DNA of 64,000 bases from Atriophallophorus winterbourni (lineage: Eukaryota > Platyhelminthes > Trematoda > Plagiorchiida > Microphallidae). Both the position numbers and the translations under genes were made by a program. The stretch is from the NCBI GenBank assembly GCA_013407085.1, contig JACCGJ010012752.1, positions 1-64,000 of the forward strand, in the 5' to 3' direction. Below are positions 37,401 through 43,563 of the stretch, piece after piece. The first letter of the stretch is position 1, and each line of letters starts with the position of its first letter. The notes beneath the pieces are model-generated. The model saw nothing but the letters and a program-made list of their open reading frames with translations. It did no database searches and was not told the DNA's origin.

Positions 37401-40400
37401 TGTTAATCACATTGGCGCAGCCAACCTTTGGATCACCCATCCGCGCAGTTTATCTAACTCAACCAATCAAATCAAATGAAATCACCCGTTTTTGTTGTGG
37501 TCATATCCCCTGCACTTACACACAACAACCGGCTCCTTCCTGTTTGCCGTCATCATGTAGAGATTGTAAGATTAGGTTCAGTGATCCTTTAAACATCGGA
37601 TAAGTGTTAAAGAAAGTTATACTCCACAGTCGCTCACGTACAACACATCACAATACATAGGTCACTTTAAGCTCTTGAGCGCTTGACCGTGAATCACTGT
37701 ATAATTCTTTATCTAAACGTCATGGTTGTTGAGTAGTGGCTTTGAAGTATAACTTTGTACCTTTAGATTGCGTCTGGCTTTTTCAGCATCACCGTGGTTT
37801 CGGCATATCGTTTTGGAAAACCATAGCGACTCGTTTATACTCATTAGCATTCACTTTCGAGTGAAGCTTCAATCCAACTCAGCGTTTGCTTACTGCACAC
37901 ATCCAAACGCGCAAAGTAGCACGTATTTTAAAACGCGACGACTATCGATTGTGATTTTTTTTATTTTTCCCGATTTCATTCTTCTCTGAGTCGACACATT
38001 TACCAGTCAGTAACATCATTACAGACATCGTGAGGAACTCAAACGCCGCGAACGTATCTGGGCCGCGCTTCACCGTTCGGCCAAAGAGAATCCACTTTAT
38101 CCGGTCGTGATGAGTCAGTCCTCGAATCCAAATCAGCTCGGTGGTTCCGGTCTATCTGACGGCTCCCGGTTCGAAGGGATGGACCAAGCTGCACTCGGTA
38201 CGGACGCCATGGGTGACTACAACTCTCTTAGCCAATCCGATTCGGCCTTGTGCGCCAGTTCAACTGCCGACGATGCTGGCCTCGGTGCGGACGAGGATGT
38301 CACAAGCTCATTGCGAGACTTGCAGCAGGAAACCGAGAGTGATGTACGTTTGAACATTTGTATTATCACATTTCGTAGAATAATTACGTTGTTTCCAGTA
38401 CAGTAGTTTTATGCTGTGTGTAACTAAAACCGTGCTGAATTGACTTGTCACCGGTAGTGAGCTGCATGGGAAAACACGCTGGACTCGTACTGCCTTTTCT
38501 ATTTTATTTTCATCTGTCACATCTGTCTAAGGCCACGTGCAGTCTACGACGGTGCGGCACTATGCTTGGATCAGGCTAGTGATTTGATTCATAATTCTCC
38601 TGAATCAGACTTGTGATTTCATACATACATACATACATACATACATACATACATACATACATACATACATACATACATACATACATACATACATACATAC
38701 ATACATACATACATAACACATACATACATACATACATACATACATACATACATACATACATACATACATACATACATACATACATACATACATACATACA
38801 TACATACATACATACATACATACATACATACATACATACATACATACATACATACATACGTACGTACATACATACATACATAAGTCTGTTTTTCCTATCT
38901 TAATTTGTTCCATATATTGTCAGATAATAATCGCCTCGCCGTTCTGCAGGAAATGTTCCAACTTGTATATTTCATTTCGTCTATGTTTGTAAATCAGCTA
39001 CGATTTCGTCCTAGTAGTTTCCTTATCCTTTGTTGTTGATCTGAAATCGAAGCAAGCCATAGATCTACACCTTGAGCATTTTTTTTTAATTTCGACCCAA
39101 GAGTCTCCCCTCCGTATACCTTCGGTCAGCACTATCTGCTTTGTGGGTTTTGGCCTCCTTGTCCAACACCAAAGCAGCACTTGTTCTAGGCGACCTTCAG
39201 GCCAATAATCCACCGACATTCATTTTTACAGCCTACCGTGCTATGCAGAACCTCGGTAAAACATTTCGACAAATGCGTTTAGACCGGATATCCGTCGTAC
39301 TCAGGTGTAAAATGTGTGCCAACAAAAGTTGAAAAATAAAAACCGACAGCCTAGCATCGCAGGTGGAATCGTGCCAAAAAAATCCGGATATAAGCACCGT
39401 TATTATTGGCCCTGAAAGTTTGATAAGGTGTAGGAAAAACCTCCGGTAACCAGTTTACTACTAGCGCCAATTGATACAAATATGTCTTAGTCACGGTCCT
39501 AGGCACTGCACTTTCAGATTTTTCTCTTGATCCACCTCTGTTATTAATCGTCTTCCAGCACACCCATGGAAACTCCTAAGATGACCTGTGGTCCATCGCT
39601 TTTACTACCGATCCTACGCTCTCTCATGTCCTCTTTCTAGTCTCACTGCGGTGTTGTCAGCTCGGATAGGTTCAGTTGCAATAGCAGACTTCCGAGACAA
39701 AATCAAAAATACGATCTTTAATCATCTGAACTTGCGGTGCCTTACCCAATTGAGTTAATCGCCATTTTGTGGCGACTGTTTCCTATGCGTCGCTTTACTT
39801 GTATTCACTAGCGTGCGGAGGTATCCCGTTTAACATTTCTCACAAACAGTACTTTAAATCTCAAAACGACCCGTCTATCCGGGTGCTCACATTCAACCCA
39901 AAACCAGTTTCTGGCCGTTTACCGTCATGTGGTGATAGTAACAATTTGGTTCAGTCAGCCTTGAAACATTGGGAAAGTGGGATGGTGTCAAATACCTTCT
40001 ACACCAGAGCACAATAATTAATGAACTGAAAGGACCTTGTGGTTAGATAGCGAAACTTGTTGCATGGTCGAGCAATTTAAAATAGGCAATTGTGATTGCA
40101 ATCTGTTCAAACTCTGGCAACATATTCGGTCAATAGGTCTCCAAAACTAAGGAGTGAGTAAAAGCATTTTTGAGAGCAATTCAGTTTCTCTTTGCAGCTG
40201 TTTCAATTCTCCTTCTGACGCAATATGAACTATGACCAGTCAGTAAAGATCCTGCTACCGTATTGAATCAATAAACTCCGTTTGAGCCTACTGGACATCA
40301 TGGCATACTTATTGAATATATTAAAATGTTAAAAAAAGGCGGAAGACGTGCGTTACTCGCCGTGAGATACGTCTCGTTCCCCGAGCTAGCCTGAAAACGC

Positions 40401-41835
40401 CTTCGAAAATTGAAATGGCGTAGAGCATCGTAGACCTGGAGGTAGCTATCTGGCTTCAATCATTGTAGTGGGTGTGTGGACCACATTTCCACCCCTCAAA
40501 TGAAATTTTATCACGGCATCCAACGATTGTCTTCTTATCAGTCTCCGTTGATTGATCTTGCTAGTTTAATACATCGTTGGACAAGGGTATTCCACATAAA
40601 TTATGTTTTTAAAATGTGCGCGTTTCATACTCACATTTAAATAATTAACAGTCCTCGAGTATAATTTTCCAATATTTCCTACCACAGAATGCATTTCACT
40701 AGGTTGCCTTATGATTTCCATTTCTCCATGTTTGTAAATACTATTATGGAGTTAGGCAAGGACACTCTAAGTTTATCAGTTCAAATTCTGCCAGGCACTT
40801 CGATTTTCACTTTTGACTATGCTGCTTTTCCACTCGCAAACAGATGCACAGGATATACCAAACAATCTCGGAATGTTTTTGCATTTTGCGTCTTTCCGAC
40901 AACCAGACACTTAAAACATTTGATCACGCTCGATAGATTAGGCAGATTACATCCAACGTCCCACCAAAACAGCGTTGTTAGCTAGGACCGATGCTTTAAA
41001 CCACCGACCTCCCATACTGATTCTTTTTGTGACGCCACATCGCGTTTAGTTGGACAACTCGCCACGTATTATAGACGGCTAGGGAACCCGACGAGTGTCC
41101 TTTTTAAGGTCGATGGAGTTCGATTTCCGGGCTTGTGTCCCTTGAGGAAATATCTTAAAAGCGGAATCAATAGTGATCTTCCTGAAATCATCTTATGTAT
41201 GTTTCAGTGAGCTTGTCCATCGCAATGACGATAGAAGTGACATGACAGCAATGCCCGCACAGAAGCTGTCCTGTCGCGCTAATTAATTCCTGTTTGCCTA
41301 TGACAGATGCGTAGGATCCTCAACGAAATGTGTCAGTGCCCTATCCTAATCGACCAACATATTTTGTCAAGTACTCTTCTTGCACTTATAGTTCCGTCAT
41401 CCGCTTATGGCTGTGAGCCATTGATACATATTGTAGTCGTTGTAACAGTGATTATGTGTAACCTATTTCGTGATATCCTCTACTTCTACTTTAGTTAGTA
41501 GTGCAAAATCATTATATCTATCCGTCCGTCTTAATACCGTAATGATATCCTCTTCGTTTTCTGTTTTAACGACGGATTTTCATGTTCTCATATGCTCATT
41601 CGCTTATCAATGTTTGTGTTCTTCAAATCGTGATTTTTATTCACCGCTTGATCTCACTGCTGGTTCCTTTTTCGGTTCACAGCCCAAACTAATGGGTATG
41701 ATCACCGAACGTCGCCGTGAACAGCCCACCATGGCATGCCGCAATCCTGAAGTCCTTCCAGATCAATCAACCATCCGCGCCTTGGAAAGTCATAAACGCC
41801 GCGATGAATTTTTACGAACACAACCCGATACGTGA
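7155..41835 (+). CDS. PPP2R5C: PP2A regulatory subunit B56 (B'), gamma/delta-like, 11 exons
   Basis: B56 binds the PP2A scaffold-catalytic dimer and directs it to substrates holding LxxIxE motifs, in cytoplasm and nucleus. Exons: 7155..7485, 9164..9476, 11317..11409, 14740..14870, 18001..18060, 24952..25114, 28679..28849, 32017..32141, 36248..36349, 38025..38343, 41693 less 10 (41683)..41835. Phases chain correctly if one base missing in exon 2 is allowed for, giving about 653 residues. The HEAT-like superhelix is in exons 2 to 10. The [13 protein letters not shown] segment and KEEHK of the peptide pocket are conserved. The last exon's ALExHKRxxEFL end matches vertebrate B56 gamma more than alpha or epsilon. 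Residues 1 to ~85 and ~520 to 600 are Ser-rich and probably disordered. Introns run from 1.6 to 6.9 kb. Confidence 0.93.
7486..9163 (+). other. PPP2R5C: PPP2R5 intron 1
   Basis: AT-rich intron with no coding signal. It holds one decayed minus-strand copy of the SINE-like repeat at about 8755..8885, next to a short GTAT/GTAG run at 8898..8927. Confidence 0.7.
8755..8930 (-). repeat. SINE-like repeat, decayed copy
   Basis: Minus-strand match to the repeat described at 19221: tail-side segment (CACAAxCCTGGATC), then GTCATAG, then CCTAGGC, then GCAGTGAGAC in the right order. Divergent. Confidence 0.55.
9164..9476 (+). CDS. PPP2R5C: PPP2R5 exon 2 (with one-base deletion)
   Basis: It begins after CACAG at 9163 and completes the split Asp codon. 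It encodes the first B56 helices ([14 protein letters not shown], then FDFVPD). Up to the Pro codons near 9391..9402 the frame is normal. Beyond that the conserved [17 protein letters not shown] segment lies in the frame shifted by one missing base, and the exon is 313 nt where 314 are needed to reach phase 0 of exon 3. The deletion maps to a run of five C at 9392..9396 or just after. The donor is GTACGT at 9477. Confidence 0.88.
9496..9714 (+). repeat. SINE-like repeat, near full length
   Basis: Begins TGTGCAATCGTGC and ends GGGCAGGCTTTTGCTTATATAC. Its tail lies about 20 bp from the 3' tail of the minus-strand LINE, so the two are tail to tail. Confidence 0.75.
9735..10735 (-). mobile_element. 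LINE 3' fragment (RT thumb and C-terminus)
   Basis: Frame 10701..10252 begins [13 protein letters not shown], then has the FMYLGSCI and LGHLWRQKG segments that follow the RT palm in RTE-like elements. Frame 10303..9836 overlaps it after a frameshift and has [13 protein letters not shown] and RGGQT, the conserved C-terminal block. The YxDD box is missing because the copy is truncated on its 5' side. The 3' end carries a short GATGATGATGAT tail (9741..9756 on the plus strand as ATCATCATC). Confidence 0.8.
11317..11409 (+). CDS. PPP2R5C: PPP2R5 exon 3
   Basis: Thirty-one codons, phase 0 at both ends, beginning [12 protein letters not shown] and ending KFVLQ. The acceptor is ATGCAG and the donor GTGAGT. 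This is a HEAT-like repeat helix pair strongly conserved across B56 proteins. Confidence 0.93.
12060..12440. repeat. Inverted arms flanking the hammerhead
   Basis: About 125 bp at 12063..12190 matches the reverse complement of 12305..12435 with scattered differences, including the AATCACTTT and TGTTTACCA blocks. The ribozyme lies in the ~110-bp centre. The RNA would fold into a long rod. Confidence 0.75.
12241..12296 (-). ncRNA. Hammerhead ribozyme, type I, intact core
   Basis: Reading the minus strand: CTTAC (12296..12292), internal loop, CTCCAC paired with GTGGAG to form helix I, CTGATGA (12282..12276), a 13-nt helix II hairpin with an AAACA loop, GAAAC (12262..12258), CGGTA, then the second helix I strand (12252..12247) and GTAAG. 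Both parts of helix I pair fully (6 bp plus 5 bp). Helix III would come from the self-complementary ACCGGT, so pairing between two units is likely. The predicted self-cleavage is after the A of GTA, between 12253 and 12252. Confidence 0.85.
13741..13835 (+). repeat. SINE-like repeat, 3' fragment
   Basis: Ordered matches to GGCCTGGG, GACTGTG, CTGGATCA and a TTCATACATACT tail. Diverged. Confidence 0.6.
14336..14366 (+). repeat. SINE-like repeat, short fragment
   Basis: Contains GACTGTGCGGCACTTTGCCT, the most conserved block of the family. Confidence 0.55.
14668..14739 (+). repeat. SINE-like tail forming the exon 4 acceptor region
   Basis: GGATCAGGCTTGTGCTTTC followed by TTCATTCATTCACTCATAC matches the family 3' end and its tetranucleotide tail. 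It runs directly into the CTTTCACAG acceptor of exon 4, so the pyrimidine-rich tract is repeat-derived. Confidence 0.65.
14740..14870 (+). CDS. PPP2R5C: PPP2R5 exon 4
   Basis: It starts [14 protein letters not shown] and carries [18 protein letters not shown]. The His-Arg, Tyr and Arg of this segment form part of the LxxIxE-binding groove in human B56. It ends in phase 2 inside a Lys codon, with donor GTAAGT. Reading the exon 2 deletion literally would give a TGA at about 14786. Confidence 0.94.
15018..15215 (-). repeat. SINE-like repeat, near full length
   Basis: Minus-strand copy from tail (AAATCACAAGCCT) to head (GCACGATCGCACA). Internal GTGAGACTCCAGCGTG and CAACTCACTAC blocks are kept. 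Confidence 0.7.
15437..15535 (+). repeat. SINE-like repeat, 3' half
   Basis: Ends GGCACTTTGCCTGGACCAGG, CTTGTGCTTTC and ATACATACATACATAT, the canonical tail. The 5' half is missing. Confidence 0.7.
16118..16330 (-). repeat. SINE-like repeat with doubled 3' end
   Basis: Minus-strand copy with two successive tail regions (16118..16165 and 16186..16235), separated by a short GGTATGGTATGG run. It continues through GGTTGCCCAGGCCTAGACAG to GTGAGACTCCAGCC. It may be a tail-to-tail dimer or an insertion into an older copy. Confidence 0.65.
18001..18060 (+). CDS. PPP2R5C: PPP2R5 exon 5
   Basis: A 60-nt micro-exon encoding [19 protein letters not shown]. It is preceded by TTTCCAG and followed by the weaker donor GTTGGT at 18061. 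It is phase 2 at both ends; the final AG joins T of exon 6 to give Ser. Confidence 0.92.
18975..19080 (+). repeat. Hammerhead repeat, single copy
   Basis: Plus-strand partial unit running from AAGGCTCACTGAACC through the ribozyme to GGGGGATGTGAGCAATAC. Only one unit is present here, unlike the array in intron 3. Confidence 0.75.
18999..19054 (+). ncRNA. Hammerhead ribozyme, type I, intact core
   Basis: CTTAC (18999..19003), TGT, CTCCAC (19007..19012), CTGATGA (19013..19019), 13-nt helix II hairpin, GAAAC (19033..19037), CGGTA, GTGGAG (19043..19048), T, GTAA. Helix I pairs CTCCAC with GTGGAG and TTAC with GTAA around an asymmetric internal loop, the usual place for contact with loop II. Predicted cleavage is after A19042. 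Relative to the 12241 copy the helix II loop differs (GAACA for AAACA) and one helix II pair differs, but the core is the same. Confidence 0.85.
19221..19447 (+). repeat. SINE-like repeat, full-length reference copy
   Basis: Order of blocks: TGTGCAATCGTGCAGTAC, GCGAACACCGTGCTAAAT, GTGAGCTGCATGC, a CACTGAAGTCTCACTACC block, a T/C-rich stretch, CTAGGCCTGGGCAACCTGAC, a GTGCACTCTCTGACTGTG block, GGCACTTTGC, GATCCAGCTTGTG and a CATACATACC tail. About 225 bp, with no long ORF of its own. I see no clear tRNA A and B boxes at the head, so its origin is unknown. Confidence 0.75.
22190..22475 (+). repeat. LINE 3'-UTR-like piece with decayed SINE end
   Basis: 22215..22330 resembles 9885..9960 (complement) and 29440..29560: CCTCGAATxxAACA, CAAGTTTxGTGA and CAGCACGxCAGCTTC blocks. 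22385..22470 has weak SINE-family blocks (GGCAGCATGACAGTATC, GCAGTCTAGGACTGTG). Confidence 0.45.
24952..25114 (+). CDS. PPP2R5C: PPP2R5 exon 6
   Basis: Encodes the segment from [15 protein letters not shown] through [10 protein letters not shown] and [13 protein letters not shown]. The acceptor is ATGCAG and the donor GTAAGT. The KEEHK Lys belongs to the conserved peptide-binding surface. Confidence 0.94.
25259..25490 (-). repeat. SINE-like repeat, full length
   Basis: Minus-strand copy. The tail reads as GTATGTATGTATG at 25259..25271, followed by AAAGCACAAGCCTGATCCAG, and it runs to TGCACGATTGCCC at the head. One of the best-preserved copies. Confidence 0.75.
25555..27150 (+). mobile_element. 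RTE-like LINE, 5'-truncated and internally deleted
   Basis: 25555..26118 encodes linker sequence before RT ([15 protein letters not shown], then [14 protein letters not shown] in other frames). Near 26125 it jumps to the RT segment around SSGVRHDCP, so the RT fingers are deleted. The catalytic YADD is encoded at 26318..26329 in frame 26267..26800. FVYLGSCI and [10 protein letters not shown] follow, then a frameshift to an [17 protein letters not shown] block. The 3' end at 27090..27145 reads GGCACTTTGCCTCGCCCCAG then ACTTGTGCTTC and a short ATG tail. Several frameshifts show it is inactive. Confidence 0.82.
27940..28035 (+). repeat. 3' end of zinc-finger LINE family
   Basis: A decayed copy of the NSRIGLxSHxR finger coding end followed by CATTCATGGTCGGCATCGAC, as at 47270..47430. 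Confidence 0.55.
28679..28849 (+). CDS. PPP2R5C: PPP2R5 exon 7
   Basis: Fifty-seven codons in phase 0, holding [20 protein letters not shown] and CVSSPHFQ. It is one of the most conserved parts of B56. The acceptor is CTCAAG (AAG rather than CAG) and the donor GTGAGC. Confidence 0.94.
30547..30660 (+). repeat. Possible tRNA-derived SINE
   Basis: GTAGCGTTGGACTTTCAACC then GGTTCAAGCTCGAGTCCCG looks like a tRNA-type promoter: an A-box-like GTAGCGTTGG and a B-box-like GTTCAAGCTCGAGTCC about 30 bp apart. The rest of the copy is short. It is not a functional tRNA, as there is no acceptor stem. Confidence 0.45.
31855..31995. repeat. Hammerhead-family fragment at exon 8 acceptor
   Basis: GTGTTGCTCACATCCCCCGC then arm sequence (GGGAATCACTATGTGATTCT, AGTCTAACT). 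The ribozyme core is absent. It ends about 20 bp before exon 8. Confidence 0.65.
32017..32141 (+). CDS. PPP2R5C: PPP2R5 exon 8
   Basis: Encodes [14 protein letters not shown] through [17 protein letters not shown], ending in phase 2 of a Lys codon. The acceptor is TTTCAG and the donor GTGAGT. Confidence 0.94.
32636..32858 (+). repeat. SINE-like repeat, near full length
   Basis: Head TGTGCAATCGTGCAGTACTT, then GCGGCTAACACCGTGCTAAA, and end GGCACTTTGCCTGGATCAGT then CTTGCGCTTTCA. The tail is short. Confidence 0.75.
32970..33645 (-). mobile_element. LINE 3' fragment with C-terminal zinc-finger end
   Basis: On the minus strand the decayed frames from 33640 give a [17 protein letters not shown] start, a [14 protein letters not shown] block and an [19 protein letters not shown] segment (frame 33289..32921). 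A basic CVERHVYAG tail and a [14 protein letters not shown] finger remnant follow. This is the RT C-terminal region and finger of a family distinct from the LINE at 50575. 5'-truncated and frameshifted. Confidence 0.7.
34120..34212 (+). repeat. SINE-like repeat, 3' part
   Basis: GACAACCTGACAGCATCTTAG, CACTCGTTCAGTC and TTTGCCTGGATCAGGCTTGTG in order, with a CATATACACATGCACAT tail. Confidence 0.6.
36248..36349 (+). CDS. PPP2R5C: PPP2R5 exon 9
   Basis: Encodes [22 protein letters not shown], phase 2 at both ends. The acceptor is CTTCAG and the donor GTGAGT. Confidence 0.94.
36783..36900 (+). repeat. SINE-like repeat, 3' half
   Basis: From CTCCCTCGTATCTGTCTAGG to GGCACTTTGCCTGGACCAGA, CTTGTGCTTTCATA. 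Nearly identical to 15437..15535 and the closest match to the LINE end at 27105..27140. Confidence 0.7.
37300..37765. repeat. Hammerhead-family units, decayed
   Basis: Two core remnants (37313..37335 and 37520..37570; the latter has TCATCATG for TCATCAG) and arm sequence (GAGCGCTTGACCGTGAATCAC, GTGGCTTTGAAGTATAACTT). No intact ribozyme. Confidence 0.65.
38025..38343 (+). CDS. PPP2R5C: PPP2R5 exon 10
   Basis: It begins with the last basic helix ([16 protein letters not shown]) and then runs into an acidic, Ser-, Gly- and Asp-rich stretch of about 75 residues that is probably disordered and lineage-specific. The acceptor is TTACAG and the donor GTACGT at 38344. Confidence 0.9.
38405..38619 (+). 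repeat. SINE-like repeat leading into a microsatellite
   Basis: Copy with AAAACCGTGCTGAATTGACT, GTAGTGAGCTGCATG, CCACGTGCAGTCTACGAC, GTGCGGCAC and GGATCAGGCT blocks. A second GAATCAGACTTGTGATTTC end then runs into the ATAC array. Confidence 0.7.
38620..38881. repeat. (ATAC)n microsatellite, ~262 bp
   Basis: About 65 tetranucleotide units, interrupted at 38714..38720 and by GTACGTAC near 38860. Apparent open frames here (Tyr-Ile-His-Thr or Met-Tyr-Val-Cys repeats) are artefacts of the repeat. Confidence 0.97.
39890..39995. repeat. Hammerhead-family fragment, decayed
   Basis: TTTCTGGCCGTTTACCGTCAT and GGTTCAGTCAGCCTTGAAAC match the family core and arm, but the CTGATGA box is lost. Confidence 0.55.
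41683..41835 (+). CDS. PPP2R5C: PPP2R5 exon 11 (terminal)
   Basis: Fifty codons and TGA. It encodes [13 protein letters not shown] and the [12 protein letters not shown] end found in gamma- and delta-type B56. The acceptor is TTCACAG at 41682. Confidence 0.92.
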   Translation, partial: PKLMGMITERRREQPTMACRNPEVLPDQSTIRALESHKRRDEFLRTQPDT

Positions 41836-43410
41836 TCTCACTTGCCCGTCTCGTCCCAACATTTTAGTGCATGTAGTCAGAGCTGTGTTTCCTTTCTTCG
41901 CTTTTCTTTGCACATTCTCCGCCATTCTTCATTCCAAATTGTCTGGTATTGATCGTTCGCTTCTTCTTCGTGGTTATACTTGTCTGTGCATCGCTACTCT
42001 TGTTTTCGTGTATTGTACATGACTTGTGGATAGCTATTCGTTGACCCTCGCCACCGCGAAAGCATACTTTCTCCCACTTGCCATTTACGTTTTTGTTCCC
42101 TTAATCGGGTTGTTTGCGTGTTTTTTTTGTTTGAGGCGAAACCCCAATCAGCATTACAAACTCAGTGCTCTTTCGTTATGTGCTCAGGTCATGACAATTT
42201 GATGTCCTTTTTGCTTACAGTCCGCTTCGCTTTTTGATTGTACACTATTCATCGACGCACTGAGCAAAAACGGTCGTCCACAATCTCATCCACCATTACA
42301 GTTTCCTGCGTTTGATTGAGACCAAGCGTTCGCACGTGATTATTGGACCTCCTGCCACCCATATATTCGGAATCTGTGTATTTATACGAAATTCATACAA
42401 GTTATTCATCACTTCCTCTTGCTGTTTTCGCCATTTTTTTAATGAATTGACTAACTTGTGGGGCACTATGAACGTTTCGGGTATGGATACACCGCTCCAT
42501 TTTATTTCCATCTGGCACATTTGCTTGTACATATCGCGTTACTCACTACATACTGTTTATGAAAGGATCTCCACACAATTCTCTCAAGTTTCCTCACGAC
42601 TGCTGTTGGCGTAAATTTAGAGATAGGTGTCCCTCAATTCTCTTTAAACAGACAGTTAAAGAGATTGCCGACCATATTTATCGTCATTATCGACTCTAAA
42701 AAGTTTGCTCCTGCTTTTAGTTTCTGCTCAATAGCCGAATACAAAGAATATACTCCTTATCCTTCAAATGTTCGGCATTAGCATTATTCCACTACTTAAA
42801 GCGCAATTGATTGTACATCATAAAGAGAACAACGGTTGCTTTTGATAGTTTCATGTCGATGCCACTTTATGATTTACTGCTATTAACAACCTGTTTGTCT
42901 ACCCAAGGTCTACTAAACAGTACTCATATCGCAAACTACCTGTTGTGATAAATTGGATAGATATTGACCACTGTTCAATCAGGCTCTATGTAAATTTATT
43001 TTTTGGGGTCTGGACTGTCCCAGTTCCTAATATAGCCAGTGTTTGTACATGCAACAGGGATTCAAACCTCGGAATAAACAGCTTGATGATCGACGTCTAG
43101 TCGCGATGATCGAATTACAGAATTTATTTTTATTGCTTCGTGTGTTAAACCAGCTAGAACATTTAACGCCAATTATTTTTGGTTTAATGTTGATTTGATA
43201 TAATACAGTCTATCTAGGCTTGCATAATATGTCGCTTGTTGTACATATTTTACATCGTTGTCGAATTTATCTCCCACCAACGAATAAAAGCGATATTCGT
43301 TTCGCATCTTTTTCATAATATATAAAGATTATGTGCAGGTATTGTTCAAAGTTCGATGCAAAACATTCCCTTTGATTGGTGCATCGTCGGTCGGTGTTTT
43401 CTTAAATATT
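41836..43410. other. Convergent intergenic region
   Basis: Between the stop codons of the two tail-to-tail genes. Candidate polyadenylation signals AATAAA lie on + at 43073..43078 and 43283..43288, and on - at 43128..43123. If the plus-strand candidates are used, the 3' UTR would exceed 1.2 kb. No coding sequence is recognised. Confidence 0.5.
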
Positions 43411-43563
43411 TCAGCTGATCACGCATTTATTTGGCTTTTCGTCTGGTTGATTTCGCAAAGCCAGTGACGCTGCGCGTTTAAATGCTTCAATGACGTTTTT
43501 CCCGGTCTTCGCGGAAGATTCAAACAGATCGTCTGCTCTTATGTCCTGCGCCAACTGGTTTAT
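43411..43563 (-). CDS. GTPase exon 3 (terminal)
   Basis: Follows TATTGCAG. It encodes residues 133 to 182: INQLAQDIRADDLFE, the G5 SSAKTGKN, the last helix, and a short hypervariable tail ending CVIS before the stop at 43411..43413. Confidence 0.88.
   Translation of the reverse strand: MNQLAQDIRADDLFESSAKTGKNVIEAFKRAASLALRNQPDEKPNKCVIS

Larger units (their letters stand above)
36350..38024 (+). other. PPP2R5C: PPP2R5 intron 9
   Basis: Holds a SINE-like 3' half (36783..36900) and a hammerhead-family array (37300..37765). The remainder is unremarkable. Confidence 0.6.
38344..41682 (+). other. PPP2R5C: PPP2R5 intron 10
   Basis: Holds the SINE-like copy with its expanded ATAC tail, a decayed hammerhead-family fragment (39890..39995) and otherwise nothing recognised from 40020 to 41680. 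Confidence 0.6.

Noticed and set aside
38620..38881. CRISPR-like array
   Set aside because: A tetranucleotide microsatellite without spacers, in a eukaryotic intron.
38576..38913. Long open frames of Tyr-Ile-His-Thr or Met-Tyr-Val-Cys repeats on both strands
   Set aside because: They are translations of the ATAC microsatellite, open in most frames because the repeat lacks stops.
42296..42614. Overlapping open frames on both strands in the convergent intergenic region
   Set aside because: No recognised motif, and each is the shadow of the other; probably untranslated sequence.
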